From the IMG/VR virus record IMGVR_UViG_3300025897_000024, positions 1 through 44,889 of that record: 44,889 nucleotides of DNA; one strand, given 5' to 3'. The notes below the pieces were generated by a model. It ran no database searches and was not told where the DNA came from. It saw only the letters and a program-made list of their open reading frames with translations. Positions 38,960 through 44,775 of this stretch are shown piece by piece (the stretch's first letter is position 1; every line of letters begins with the position of its first letter). The position numbers and the translations under genes were made by a program. This stretch comes from a virus.

Positions 38960-39527
38960 ATGGCTCACCTGTAATCCAACACACCAATGACCACCTTATG
39001 CCCTTGGTTAAGGGTGTAACCCTATGAGGCAAAAATGATGGGAAGGCTATGGCTTGCCCAGCGTCAGGCTTGATTGATTGGTCGCCTGTTATAAAGAATC
39101 CCAGTTCACCGCCCTCATAATCATCGTTCAGCAATATTGATATGCTTATTTTTCTAGTTGAGGCATCACCTCTCCCAATATCCATATGCCAATCATATCC
39201 GTTGGATGGTGCTTTATATCGTAACAGTTGAGGGCGTTCCATTAACCCGCTTATGTTTAATTCAAATGTCTGATTGGCTGTCAAAGCGGCGGTGCATATT
39301 AAAGCATCAACCCAATGATGGTCTTCATGAATAACCCAAACATCCGTATCTCTTGTTTTTAAATCCACAACATTTGAATTTTCGGCGTTTATCCTAGCTG
39401 TTTTGTGAACATTTTGTGGGTCTTTGTGAAGTTCTATAATATCTCTGCATTGAGCCTTGTCTAATTCTAATGGGCTAATAACACCTAATTCGCCCTGTCT
39501 ATGGTTTGGCGGTATAACCATGCTCAT
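38952..39527 (-). CDS. 2-oxoglutarate/Fe(II)-dependent oxygenase
   Basis: The metal site is H114 and D116 (YDWHMD) and H168 (FLPHRVTP), and R178 (KGIRWSLVCW) would bind 2-oxoglutarate. The fold follows PKHD/P4H-type hydroxylases (ISISILLNDDYEGGELGFF). It would hydroxylate a protein, peptide or nucleobase; the target is unknown. GGAGAATTAG precedes the ATG. The length of 191 is typical. It is separated by a short membrane-protein gene and a terminator from the regulator gene upstream on the same strand. Confidence 0.87.
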   Translation of the reverse strand: MSMVIPPNHRQGELGVISPLELDKAQCRDIIELHKDPQNVHKTARINAENSNVVDLKTRDTDVWVIHEDHHWVDALICTAALTANQTFELNISGLMERPQLLRYKAPSNGYDWHMDIGRGDASTRKISISILLNDDYEGGELGFFITGDQSIKPDAGQAIAFPSFLPHRVTPLTKGIRWSLVCWITGEPFR

Positions 39528-39536
39528 CTAATTCTC

Positions 39537-39713
39537 CTATCGCAGTAATTGTTTTAGTGGAACGCAAGAGCTTTCGCTAGTCCACTTTGTTTCATCCCAA
39601 GTTCTGCAACCCAATACAGCATTTAAAACAGCCCATTCAAAAAGTATAACAATAATGAATAGTAAGAATATTGAAGCCGTTACGTTTAACAATGTCCTCA
39701 TTTGCAAACTCAT
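39537..39713 (-). CDS. 58-residue membrane protein
   Basis: The protein begins MSLQMRTLLNVTASIFLLFI and continues through a transmembrane helix to VLGCRTWDETKWTSESSC, with two cysteines in the exported or cytosolic tail. ATG 39713 has AGGAG with a 6-nt spacer. The gene lies between the terminator (39726-39751) and the oxygenase gene, so the promoter for both must be in that short region or they depend on readthrough. No family is recognised. Confidence 0.6.
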   Translation of the reverse strand: MSLQMRTLLNVTASIFLLFIIVILFEWAVLNAVLGCRTWDETKWTSESSCVPLKQLLR

Positions 39714-39726
39714 CCTTAACTCCTAT

Positions 39727-39751
39727 AAAAACGCCCCCAATCAAGGGGGCG
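39727..39751 (-). terminator. Rho-independent terminator after the HTH gene
   Basis: On the minus strand CGCCCCC (39751-39745), loop TTGATT, GGGGGCG (39738-39732), then TTTTTAT. The 7-bp GC stem with a U tract ends the leftward regulator unit whose last gene is at 39758. Confidence 0.75.
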
Positions 39752-39757
39752 GTTTGT

Positions 39758-40159
39758 TTAGTCATTAAATTCATCAGGGTTTAATTTTTGGTCTGCCAAA
39801 TGTAACCCATAAAGAACCGCCTGTTGTGTAGTTATGTTAAAGCCTAGCCTGTCAGTTAAGCATTTAGCAATGAATTTAGTCTTGCCATTTACTTTGTTGT
39901 TCACATGGTCAGGATTATGGTGTTGCTCAAATTGCAAAATTGGTGCGTGTTTTATTGGTTGACTCTTGCTCATATAGCGATAAACAGCAACGCCATCACG
40001 CATTGATTTGGTAATGTCATGCCCACGGTTTCTGCAATCAGTTATGTAGGTGCTAATTGTTGCTTTGGTCTTGCCTAGCTTTTCAGATATTTGTTCAACT
40101 GAACGTGCTTGCTTGTTAATCACTGGCAGAATTATTTCTGCATACTTACGGTTTTCCAT
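39758..40159 (-). CDS. HTH DNA-binding regulator (133 aa)
   Basis: The N-terminal HTH is ARSVEQISEKLGKTKATIST (about residues 18-37) followed by YITDCRNRGHDITKS, a winged-helix-like pattern. The C-terminal part is His/Asn-rich (KHAPILQFEQHHNPDHVNNK) and may fold separately. No exact family was identified. AAGGAG with a 6-nt spacer sets the start. A terminator follows directly. It could control the leftward early genes or the late switch, but neither is shown. Confidence 0.7.
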   Translation of the reverse strand: MENRKYAEIILPVINKQARSVEQISEKLGKTKATISTYITDCRNRGHDITKSMRDGVAVYRYMSKSQPIKHAPILQFEQHHNPDHVNNKVNGKTKFIAKCLTDRLGFNITTQQAVLYGLHLADQKLNPDEFND

Positions 40160-40172
40160 CTGGAACTCCTTA

Positions 40173-40463
40173 TTATTTTACTAATTGTTGTAATAAAAAT
40201 GCGTTGTTACTGGAGCCAAAGTCATCAAGAACACTGTGACCCCTACCCGCTAAACATCTCGCAACGGCTTTATGATTTGTCGGGAATATTGAGTAATCAA
40301 CTTGCTTTGCTAATTCACGACACTCCATTAAATCCCTTTGATATACTTGTGCCTCGTCTTTGGAAGCCCTCAAGTCAACCACAGGGTTATAGCTACAGGC
40401 GGTCAAAAAGCTAACCGCAAATGAAAGGAACCAAAGTATCATTAATGATTGCAAGGTTTTCAT
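40173..40463 (-). CDS. Lipoprotein (96 aa)
   Basis: The N-terminus MKTLQSLMILWFLSFAVSFL ends with the lipobox LTAC, so cysteine 22 should be lipidated. The mature chain starts SYNPVVDLRASKDEAQVYQR and has two cysteines (MECRELAK and ARCLAGRG). This type of small lipoprotein is common in marine phages. ATG 40463 overlaps the stop of the upstream gene (ATGA). A role in the outer membrane, such as superinfection exclusion, is possible but not shown. Confidence 0.75.
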   Translation of the reverse strand: MKTLQSLMILWFLSFAVSFLTACSYNPVVDLRASKDEAQVYQRDLMECRELAKQVDYSIFPTNHKAVARCLAGRGHSVLDDFGSSNNAFLLQQLVK

Positions 40464-40684
40464 ATCCGCACCCATAGCATCTTATCAATGAACGCTTTGG
40501 CCTCATCAATTTTCATCCATTGGTATGGTGTGTGTTCGCCACATATCATAACATCAAGCGGGTTAACCCTGTTTACAAAACGGTGTGTCGCTTTGCGGAT
40601 GCCTTCTTCATCTTCATGCTCAATCTCTGGCTTATAGATATATCCCTTATGGGAGTACTCAGGTGCGTTGTGCCAATTTATCAT
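40460..40684 (-). CDS. 74-residue protein of unknown function
   Basis: The protein begins MINWHNAPEYSHKGYIYKPE and has an acidic middle (EHEDEEGIRKATHRFVNRVN), then VMICGEHTPYQWMKIDEAKA. No family is recognised. GGAGA precedes the ATG, which overlaps the end of the XRE gene. The lipoprotein gene is coupled to its stop. The order XRE-unknown-lipoprotein suggests one transcript. Confidence 0.6.
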   Translation of the reverse strand: MINWHNAPEYSHKGYIYKPEIEHEDEEGIRKATHRFVNRVNPLDVMICGEHTPYQWMKIDEAKAFIDKMLWVRI

Positions 40685-40868
40685 AATGCTTCTCCATCAA
40701 CAAATTCATGGTCAAGGTTAATCGTGGTGTTATTTGTCTGTTACCGCTTTCAAGGTGGCAGATCATAGACCGTGTATTGTATCCAAGTATTTCTGCCATC
40801 TTGTGTTGCGATACTCCTAGTTTATTTCGCATGGCTCTAAACTCACGCGGCGTTAGAACGTTCTTCAT
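40659..40868 (-). CDS. XRE-family HTH regulator (Cro/C1 type)
   Basis: A full Cro/C1 HTH: LTPREFRAMRNKLGVSQHKM, AEILGYNTRSMICHLESGNR, then ITPRLTLTMNLLMEKHYDKL. At 69 residues it is almost only the DNA-binding domain. It could bind the TGTTGAC-N4-GTAAACA palindromes upstream of five phage units; that is a proposal. Its 3' end overlaps the next gene and its start overlaps the end of the 91-residue gene. Confidence 0.82.
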   Translation of the reverse strand: MKNVLTPREFRAMRNKLGVSQHKMAEILGYNTRSMICHLESGNRQITPRLTLTMNLLMEKHYDKLAQRT

Positions 40869-41118
40869 GGAAAGAAATCCCCTCCTCTATTTTTTGATCA
40901 ATGGGTGCGATTTGCTCCGCTAGAATATCATCAAGTTTAGCTATTACGTCTGTAAGCAATTCACCATTGAATGCCATCGCTCCTTCGCTTTGGAACTTCA
41001 TGGTAACTTTGATTGCATCTTGAATACAGCTACGGAGTGTCATTGTTACCATGAGGTCATTGTGACAATCGTCAACAATAGCTTGGTCAATATATTCATT
41101 TCTGTTTTCAGTGGTCAT
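40843..41118 (-). CDS. 91-residue protein, first gene of the XRE-containing unit
   Basis: The protein begins MTTENRNEYIDQAIVDDCHN and is helical (VTMTLRSCIQDAIKVTMKFQ, LLTDVIAKLDDILAEQIAPI). No family is recognised. It has a start-associated sequence with two extra bases (41124-41137) and follows the operator/promoter at 41142-41179. It overlaps the XRE gene by 26 nt. Confidence 0.7.
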   Translation of the reverse strand: MTTENRNEYIDQAIVDDCHNDLMVTMTLRSCIQDAIKVTMKFQSEGAMAFNGELLTDVIAKLDDILAEQIAPIDQKIEEGISFHEERSNAA

Positions 41119-41123
41119 TTTAG

Positions 41124-41137
41124 TCTCCTTCGTGGTT
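41124..41137 (-). promoter_or_regulatory. Start-associated sequence, copy 9 (with insertion)
   Basis: AACCACGAAGGAGA: two bases are inserted between the AACCACG and GGAGA parts. The 5-nt spacer (CTAAA) to ATG 41118 is kept, which suggests that the spacer, not total length, is under selection. Confidence 0.75.
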
Positions 41138-41141
41138 AAGA

Positions 41142-41179
41142 TATGTATAACATCGCATACTTGTTTACCTGTGTCAACA
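41142..41179 (-). promoter_or_regulatory. Promoter with palindromic operator for the XRE unit (site d)
   Basis: TGTTGAC-ACAG-GTAAACA (41179-41162) with TTGACA as -35 (41177-41172). The -10 is less clear: GATGTT at 17 nt or TTATAC at 21 nt. The operator ends 2 nt before the upstream gene's stop. If the XRE protein binds here it would control its own unit. Confidence 0.6.
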
Positions 41180-41180
41180 G

Positions 41181-41723
41181 CTATTTTAGTGCTTTTATGA
41201 TTCTTCTTGTTTTTTCTTGGTCTGGCAGTTCATCCCATTTTGCTTGCCCTCGAACCTTGGCGGTATCAATGCAATCGTTCTCCCTTTCAATCTGGGTATC
41301 ATGAATGGTCTTGCCTTTCATATGTTCTATCCGATTTCTTCTTGCGTCATCTCCAGATATATAATCTTCAACATAAAGGGCGGATGGTATAAGCCATGTT
41401 TGTCCTTTGGGCTTCATGCAATTTTGTCCAGATTTATAAAATGATTTTCCTGAACTCCATTTACAGTCGTGGTCAACAACAATTCTGCCTCTATCAGTGA
41501 TTGCTTCAATTACACAATGTTCGGGAAGCCACATCTCGCTATGACTAGCGGTCGCAATAATAACAACTTTGTCACCCACTTGAGGCGGGTTTTTTGTGTA
41601 GTAATCTTTTGTCATTTCCATATCATCTCGCTTATGTCTAAAAGCGTGTCCTATACCGAAGCGACCTCTAAATGTGTCATGGCTTGCATTAGGCGTGGTT
41701 TTCTTTCCATCTTCTTCAAACAT
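41181..41723 (-). CDS. 180-residue protein of unknown function
   Basis: The protein begins MFEEDGKKTTPNASHDTFRG and has a small beta-rich middle (VGDKVVIIATASHSEMWLPE, AITDRGRIVVDHDCKWSSGK) and a charged helical end (RARRNRIEHM-like DARRNRIEHMKGKTIHDTQ). It looks like a DNA- or RNA-interacting protein by charge alone. ATG 41723 overlaps the preceding stop, with GGGGAG upstream. No family is recognised. Confidence 0.6.
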   Translation of the reverse strand: MFEEDGKKTTPNASHDTFRGRFGIGHAFRHKRDDMEMTKDYYTKNPPQVGDKVVIIATASHSEMWLPEHCVIEAITDRGRIVVDHDCKWSSGKSFYKSGQNCMKPKGQTWLIPSALYVEDYISGDDARRNRIEHMKGKTIHDTQIERENDCIDTAKVRGQAKWDELPDQEKTRRIIKALK

Positions 41724-41947
41724 TAAATTTCTCCCCATCCAGCGGATTCAAGCCAAGCGTTATCTTCTTTAGACATACGCAATCTGTTTTCATGCTCCGC
41801 CATCTTTTGTTTGTTATTAGCGCACTCATCACAAAAGGCTGTATCAACATGGCCTCGCTTTGTGATTGTGGAGCCGCATCTAGTTTCAACTTCTTTGTAG
41901 CTGTATCCACGCTCAACAAAGTAAAATGCAGGGTTATCACACGACAT
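41723..41947 (-). CDS. Small Cys-rich protein, probable zinc finger
   Basis: The protein begins MSCDNPAFYFVERGYSYKEV and carries ETRCGSTITKRGHVDTAFCD and ECANNKQKMAEHENRLRMSK. Cysteines C3, C24, C39 and C42 could form a zinc site. ATG 41947 is chosen because AGGAG lies 8 nt before it, and it overlaps the end of the HEIGH gene. No family was assigned. Confidence 0.6.
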   Translation of the reverse strand: MSCDNPAFYFVERGYSYKEVETRCGSTITKRGHVDTAFCDECANNKQKMAEHENRLRMSKEDNAWLESAGWGEI

Positions 41948-42320
41948 ACATAAATCTCCTCTCCCAAATATCTTTGTGTTTCTGTTCCCATCTGTAGCTA
42001 TCCATAGCGCGGCGCATGATACGCTCGGCTGTATCCGTCCACACAAGGGCGTTCTCTCTTGCCCATATCCAAGCGTACAACTCTTGGGTCAATAGCCTGT
42101 TGCGGGGCATCTGGCGGTCTCCTACGATATGCCCAATCTCATGCAGGGCAGATACATAGTATCCAGTGTTCTTGGTTGGGCGGATTTGTATTTCACGCGG
42201 ATGCCGCCTTGCCCAATAGCGAGGCTCAAAATCCTCAAGGCTCTGGTAATGAACCTTAATCTTATGCTTGGCACATAATTCCATAACGTGCAGAGCCATC
42301 TCTATCCGTTTAACGCTCAT
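41937..42320 (-). CDS. HExxH metallopeptidase-like protein (ImmA/IrrE-like)
   Basis: The zinc site HEIGH in VSALHEIGHIVGDRQMPRNR is followed at the right distance by ELYAWIWAREN, which could supply the third ligand as in ImmA/IrrE peptidases (pattern HEIGH, then E-x2-A-x2-WA). Related phage proteins with this pattern are usually annotated as hypothetical. ImmA proteins cleave the XRE-type repressor ImmR in ICEBs1 and related elements. An XRE gene lies 1 kb downstream on the same strand. ATG 42320 overlaps the preceding gene's stop region. Confidence 0.6.
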   Translation of the reverse strand: MSVKRIEMALHVMELCAKHKIKVHYQSLEDFEPRYWARRHPREIQIRPTKNTGYYVSALHEIGHIVGDRQMPRNRLLTQELYAWIWARENALVWTDTAERIMRRAMDSYRWEQKHKDIWERRFMYVV

Positions 42321-42636
42321 AATGCACACCCTCTACCATATGGTCTAAGACTTCAATCAACTGGTCTGCATAAACATAATCATATGAATCACACACCTTA
42401 ACCTCACCCTTGCGTATCTTTACTGTCTCAATGGTGTAGGTATCATTGAACATCAGGTTAATCACAACCAACCCCTTGTGCTTGTATCCGCTTGTCTTAA
42501 ATTGCAAGCCACCGTGTCTTTTGTCTGTCTCGTTAAGGGCAACAAAGTTCCGCGCCGCATAACTCATAAGAGCCATTGGGGATTGCGCTACAATCTGTTG
42601 TTTAATTGTGTTTGCTATTTCCATTGTTCTGGTCAT
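42310..42636 (-). CDS. 108-residue protein of unknown function
   Basis: The protein begins MTRTMEIANTIKQQIVAQSP and is alpha/beta: helices at the start, then GLQFKTSGYKHKGLVVINLM and DTYTIETVKIRKGEVKVCDS. No known domain. The start follows a perfect start-associated sequence. It lies upstream of the HEIGH gene, with a short overlap, so the two are likely co-expressed. Confidence 0.65.
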   Translation of the reverse strand: MTRTMEIANTIKQQIVAQSPMALMSYAARNFVALNETDKRHGGLQFKTSGYKHKGLVVINLMFNDTYTIETVKIRKGEVKVCDSYDYVYADQLIEVLDHMVEGVHYER

Positions 42637-42641
42637 CGTGG

Positions 42642-42652
42642 TCTCCGTGGTT
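42642..42652 (-). promoter_or_regulatory. Start-associated sequence, copy 10
   Basis: Perfect AACCACGGAGA with spacer CCACG before ATG 42636. The TAA stop (42652-42654) of the upstream gene runs into the first base. Confidence 0.8.
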
Positions 42653-42852
42653 TAGTTATCTAAAATATTATCAATCGCTTGTTTTGCACCTTTTTTAGTA
42701 AGGCTGGTAAACTCTTTGCCATATGGTGTTTCAGTAATCCAGCAACCTGTATTGCGGGAAGTTTTTATAATATAGCCCCTGTAATTCCAAGCCCTATACC
42801 CAGTCCAATAAGGCTGTAATCCAGTTTGTATTTTTTTTGCTGTATGTCTCAT
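42652..42852 (-). CDS. 66-residue basic protein
   Basis: The protein begins MRHTAKKIQTGLQPYWTGYR and has aromatic and glycine-rich middle parts (AWNYRGYIIKTSRNTGCWIT), ending with a basic helix (TKKGAKQAIDNILDN). It might bind nucleic acid. No family. Its start-associated sequence (42858-42868) is perfect, and its stop lies in the next element. Confidence 0.65.
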   Translation of the reverse strand: MRHTAKKIQTGLQPYWTGYRAWNYRGYIIKTSRNTGCWITETPYGKEFTSLTKKGAKQAIDNILDN

Positions 42853-42857
42853 TTTAG

Positions 42858-42868
42858 TCTCCGTGGTT
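42858..42868 (-). promoter_or_regulatory. Start-associated sequence, copy 11
   Basis: Perfect AACCACGGAGA with spacer CTAAA before ATG 42852. The upstream gene's TAA (42867-42869) overlaps two bases. Confidence 0.8.
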
Positions 42869-43106
42869 AAGAAAGTTTAGATGTTAGAATTTTTACTAAA
42901 TCGCGCTTTGTTTCCGCTTTGGCAATTTTTTTGTTTACCTTACGGCCGTTAATAATTGCAAACTCAGATGTATCAACAGCAAACCAACTAATCCCTAACT
43001 GGCGAACCGCAATATTTTCATAACCAACAACAACCCAATCAGCAGTGGTTGTGCCAAATCCGTTACCGTTCCAAGTGGCCTCTTGCGTTTTAGTAAGTTT
43101 TAACAT
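42867..43106 (-). CDS. 79-residue protein, first gene after promoter site e
   Basis: The protein begins MLKLTKTQEATWNGNGFGTT and has ADWVVVGYENIAVRQLGISW, a beta-rich stretch, then a basic helix (KVNKKIAKAETKRDLVKILT). No family recognised. A perfect start-associated sequence and the promoter at 43139-43172 precede it. It begins a chain of at least five coupled leftward genes. Confidence 0.7.
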   Translation of the reverse strand: MLKLTKTQEATWNGNGFGTTTADWVVVGYENIAVRQLGISWFAVDTSEFAIINGRKVNKKIAKAETKRDLVKILTSKLS

Positions 43107-43111
43107 TTTTT

Positions 43112-43122
43112 TCTCCGTGGTT
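43112..43122 (-). promoter_or_regulatory. Start-associated sequence, copy 12
   Basis: Perfect AACCACGGAGA with spacer AAAAA before ATG 43106. A GTAAACA half site (43130-43124) lies just upstream. Confidence 0.8.
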
Positions 43123-43138
43123 TTGTTTACCTTACCTG

Positions 43139-43172
43139 ATTATAATGGCATAGGTGTTTACCATAGTCAACA
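43139..43172 (-). promoter_or_regulatory. Promoter with palindromic operator (site e)
   Basis: TGTTGAC-TATG-GTAAACA (43172-43155), with -35 TTGACT (43170-43165) and TATAAT (43144-43139) at 20 nt. This is the one site with a mismatch in the last -35 base. It serves the unit 43106 to about 41181. Confidence 0.6.
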
Positions 43173-43209
43173 CATAAAACAAGAAAAAATGCAAAAAATG
43201 TCGTTTTTT

Positions 43210-43235
43210 TAAGAAAGACCCCTCAGATGAGGGGT
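43210..43235 (-). terminator. Hairpin terminator after the excisionase-like gene
   Basis: Minus strand ACCCCTCA (43235-43228), two-base loop TC, then TGAGGGGT (43225-43218), followed by CTTTCTT. The 8-bp stem with a very tight loop stops the leftward replication/recombination-type unit before promoter site e. Confidence 0.6.
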
Positions 43236-43251
43236 AAGTTTAGGGAGGTTA

Positions 43252-43476
43252 TTATTCTACCCTATCATCTTCTTTTAATTGAGCAAGGGCAGATTCAAAT
43301 TCATCTACATCATACACCACTTTATTGTCACCCATCTTTATCCCCTTGGGCATTTTCCCTTCACCAACCATTTTCATAAAAAGACGCTCTCCAATATTCA
43401 TGTGGTCAGCAAGAACCCGCCGTGTAACGAATTGAATGTTATATTCTTTTGCTTGCGCTAAGGTAGCTATAAACAT
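43252..43476 (-). CDS. Excisionase/AlpA-like winged-helix protein
   Basis: The helix-turn-helix pattern is RRVLADHMNIGERLFMKMVG followed by GKMPKGIKMGDNKVVYDVDE, similar to excisionase-type MerR-like wHTH proteins (helix, KMPKGIK turn, then strand and wing). It may act as a regulator rather than as an excisionase, as no integrase is seen. GGAGA precedes the ATG. It is the last gene before the terminator. Confidence 0.6.
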   Translation of the reverse strand: MFIATLAQAKEYNIQFVTRRVLADHMNIGERLFMKMVGEGKMPKGIKMGDNKVVYDVDEFESALAQLKEDDRVE

Positions 43477-43485
43477 CTTATTCTC

Positions 43486-43809
43486 CTATATTTTGACTGC
43501 TCTGTGATTAGCGGAAAAGCTGCGCCATGCTTCAATCTTTGCTTCTGCCGCTATTCGTAAAAACCTATTTTGTTCATCCTGTGCTATTGCAATCTTCATG
43601 GCCTCAAGATGTTTTAGGTATCTGTCATCTGCATATGCCTCACGCTCTTGTGCGCCAACTGGCAGATGGTTGTACTCTCTCATAATCAAAGCCTTTAGTG
43701 ATTTACGGAACTCATCCATGTAAATCCTGTTAGCTCTGGATTGGGCGGCATTGGTTGCGCTATCACGCAGATAGTCAATCGCCTTTTCCACATCATCATC
43801 TGTAATCAT
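43486..43809 (-). CDS. 107-residue helical phage protein of unknown function
   Basis: The protein begins MITDDDVEKAIDYLRDSATN and is entirely helical: RANRIYMDEFRKSLKALIMR, AQEREAYADDRYLKHLEAMK and EAKIEAWRSFSANHRAVK. This family appears widely in alphaproteobacterial phages near recombination genes, with unknown function. GAGGAA lies upstream; the HNH gene ends just before it. Confidence 0.7.
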   Translation of the reverse strand: MITDDDVEKAIDYLRDSATNAAQSRANRIYMDEFRKSLKALIMREYNHLPVGAQEREAYADDRYLKHLEAMKIAIAQDEQNRFLRIAAEAKIEAWRSFSANHRAVKI

Positions 43810-44154
43810 TTATTCCTCGTCATCATTGTGAGGGCTTCGTTCCCAATACTGTTGAGCAATGATTTTGCCAAAGTCACCGTTGCCAGTGATTTCCTCAAAG
43901 TATTTGATTTCGTTACCCCGCTTGTGAAGCATTATATGATGCCGCTGGCAGAGGGGGATAAGGTTGCGGTCTGTTGCCTTCAGCCCCATGCCCCTAACGC
44001 CATCCCAAGGTTTAAGCAAATGATGGGCTTGTATTACGCCCAAGCAATCGCCGTTGACCTTCAAGCAACAATCAAATTCATGCACCCATGATAGGTGGCC
44101 TTTGTTTTCATATCGTTTCTTTTTAGAACGGTATGTCTTCTTCTTGATTGCCAT
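43810..44154 (-). CDS. HNH endonuclease
   Basis: The HNH core is CCLKVNGDCLGVIQAHHLLK followed by ATDRNLIPLCQRHHIMLHKR, containing two His in AHH, the Asn in RNLIPLC and the final His in RHH. It may cut DNA in packaging or recombination, or process branched DNA like a RusA-type substitute. ATG 44154 is chosen because the upstream gene is real; the in-frame start at 44238 would overlap it for 115 nt. No strong SD was seen. Confidence 0.78.
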   Translation of the reverse strand: MAIKKKTYRSKKKRYENKGHLSWVHEFDCCLKVNGDCLGVIQAHHLLKPWDGVRGMGLKATDRNLIPLCQRHHIMLHKRGNEIKYFEEITGNGDFGKIIAQQYWERSPHNDDEE

Positions 44155-44518
44155 GTTGCGGCTCACCTTCTTTATCTTTGTATTTCTCAACGCTGTCTTT
44201 TGACGGTGCAAATCCAAGCCTTGTATAATCATTTCCATTCTTATCGGTTTTCTTGCGACCCCAACACATCTGCTTTTCGCCGTTAATTTCTAGCTCACCA
44301 GAAATATCCCAATCTTTGTTCTCTGTTTTATCTTCATTGATGTATAGAACGCCTACCTGTTTATACACTTGAAATATAGTCATGCCTTTCTTTGGTGTTA
44401 CTGTTTTGGCAATGACAAGCTCATGGTCTAAGCCTTCAATATCAACCTTTCCCTGCCTTACTATTTCAGAATTGTTAGCGGGGAAAAGGTTGCCAGAATT
44501 TTCATATTTATTATCCAT
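44123..44518 (-). CDS. Protein with SSB-type C-terminal tail (possible ssDNA-binding protein)
   Basis: The last residues are QEEDIPF, matching the conserved acidic tail of bacterial SSB proteins, which end in DDDIPF and recruit repair enzymes. The N-terminal region MDNKYENSGNLFPANNSEIV and the following beta-rich part (MTIFQVYKQVGVLYINEDKT, ISGELEINGEKQMCWGRKK) resemble a compact single-domain protein; the KYENSGNLF start recalls DUF736-like proteins. Ser/Lys-rich linker before the tail. The gene overlaps the HNH gene in another frame. Confidence 0.6.
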   Translation of the reverse strand: MDNKYENSGNLFPANNSEIVRQGKVDIEGLDHELVIAKTVTPKKGMTIFQVYKQVGVLYINEDKTENKDWDISGELEINGEKQMCWGRKKTDKNGNDYTRLGFAPSKDSVEKYKDKEGEPQHGNQEEDIPF

Positions 44519-44775
44519 TATATCAACTCCTGTTGTCTTGGATCATGTGTCAGTGGTTTCCAAGTTATATCGACTAATTGGTACTGACCACCGAACTTGG
44601 ATTGATGCATCTGGCCTGATGGCTTCAATGCCTTTAGTTCATCAATAGACATTTCCATAATATCTTCATTATGAAACAACCTTAACCCGCCACGTTGAAT
44701 AGCGGATTTAATTTCATAGTCGCGTATGGAGACAAATTTGCCTTGCCATAATTTTTTAACTTGCTTTGTTTTCAT
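44518..44775 (-). CDS. 85-residue protein of unknown function
   Basis: The protein begins MKTKQVKKLWQGKFVSIRDY and contains EIKSAIQRGGLRLFHNEDIM and ALKPSGQMHQSKFGGQYQLV. Strand-rich, basic. No family is recognised. GGGGA precedes the ATG, the gene overlaps the end of the upstream partial gene by 20 nt and the start of the SSB-tail gene by 1 nt. A DNA-replication partner is possible from the neighbours only. Confidence 0.6.
   Translation of the reverse strand: MKTKQVKKLWQGKFVSIRDYEIKSAIQRGGLRLFHNEDIMEMSIDELKALKPSGQMHQSKFGGQYQLVDITWKPLTHDPRQQELI

Noticed and set aside
43252-43476. Integration module around the excisionase-like gene
   Set aside because: No integrase or recombinase catalytic motif and no att-like direct repeat were seen, so the protein is called only excisionase-like.
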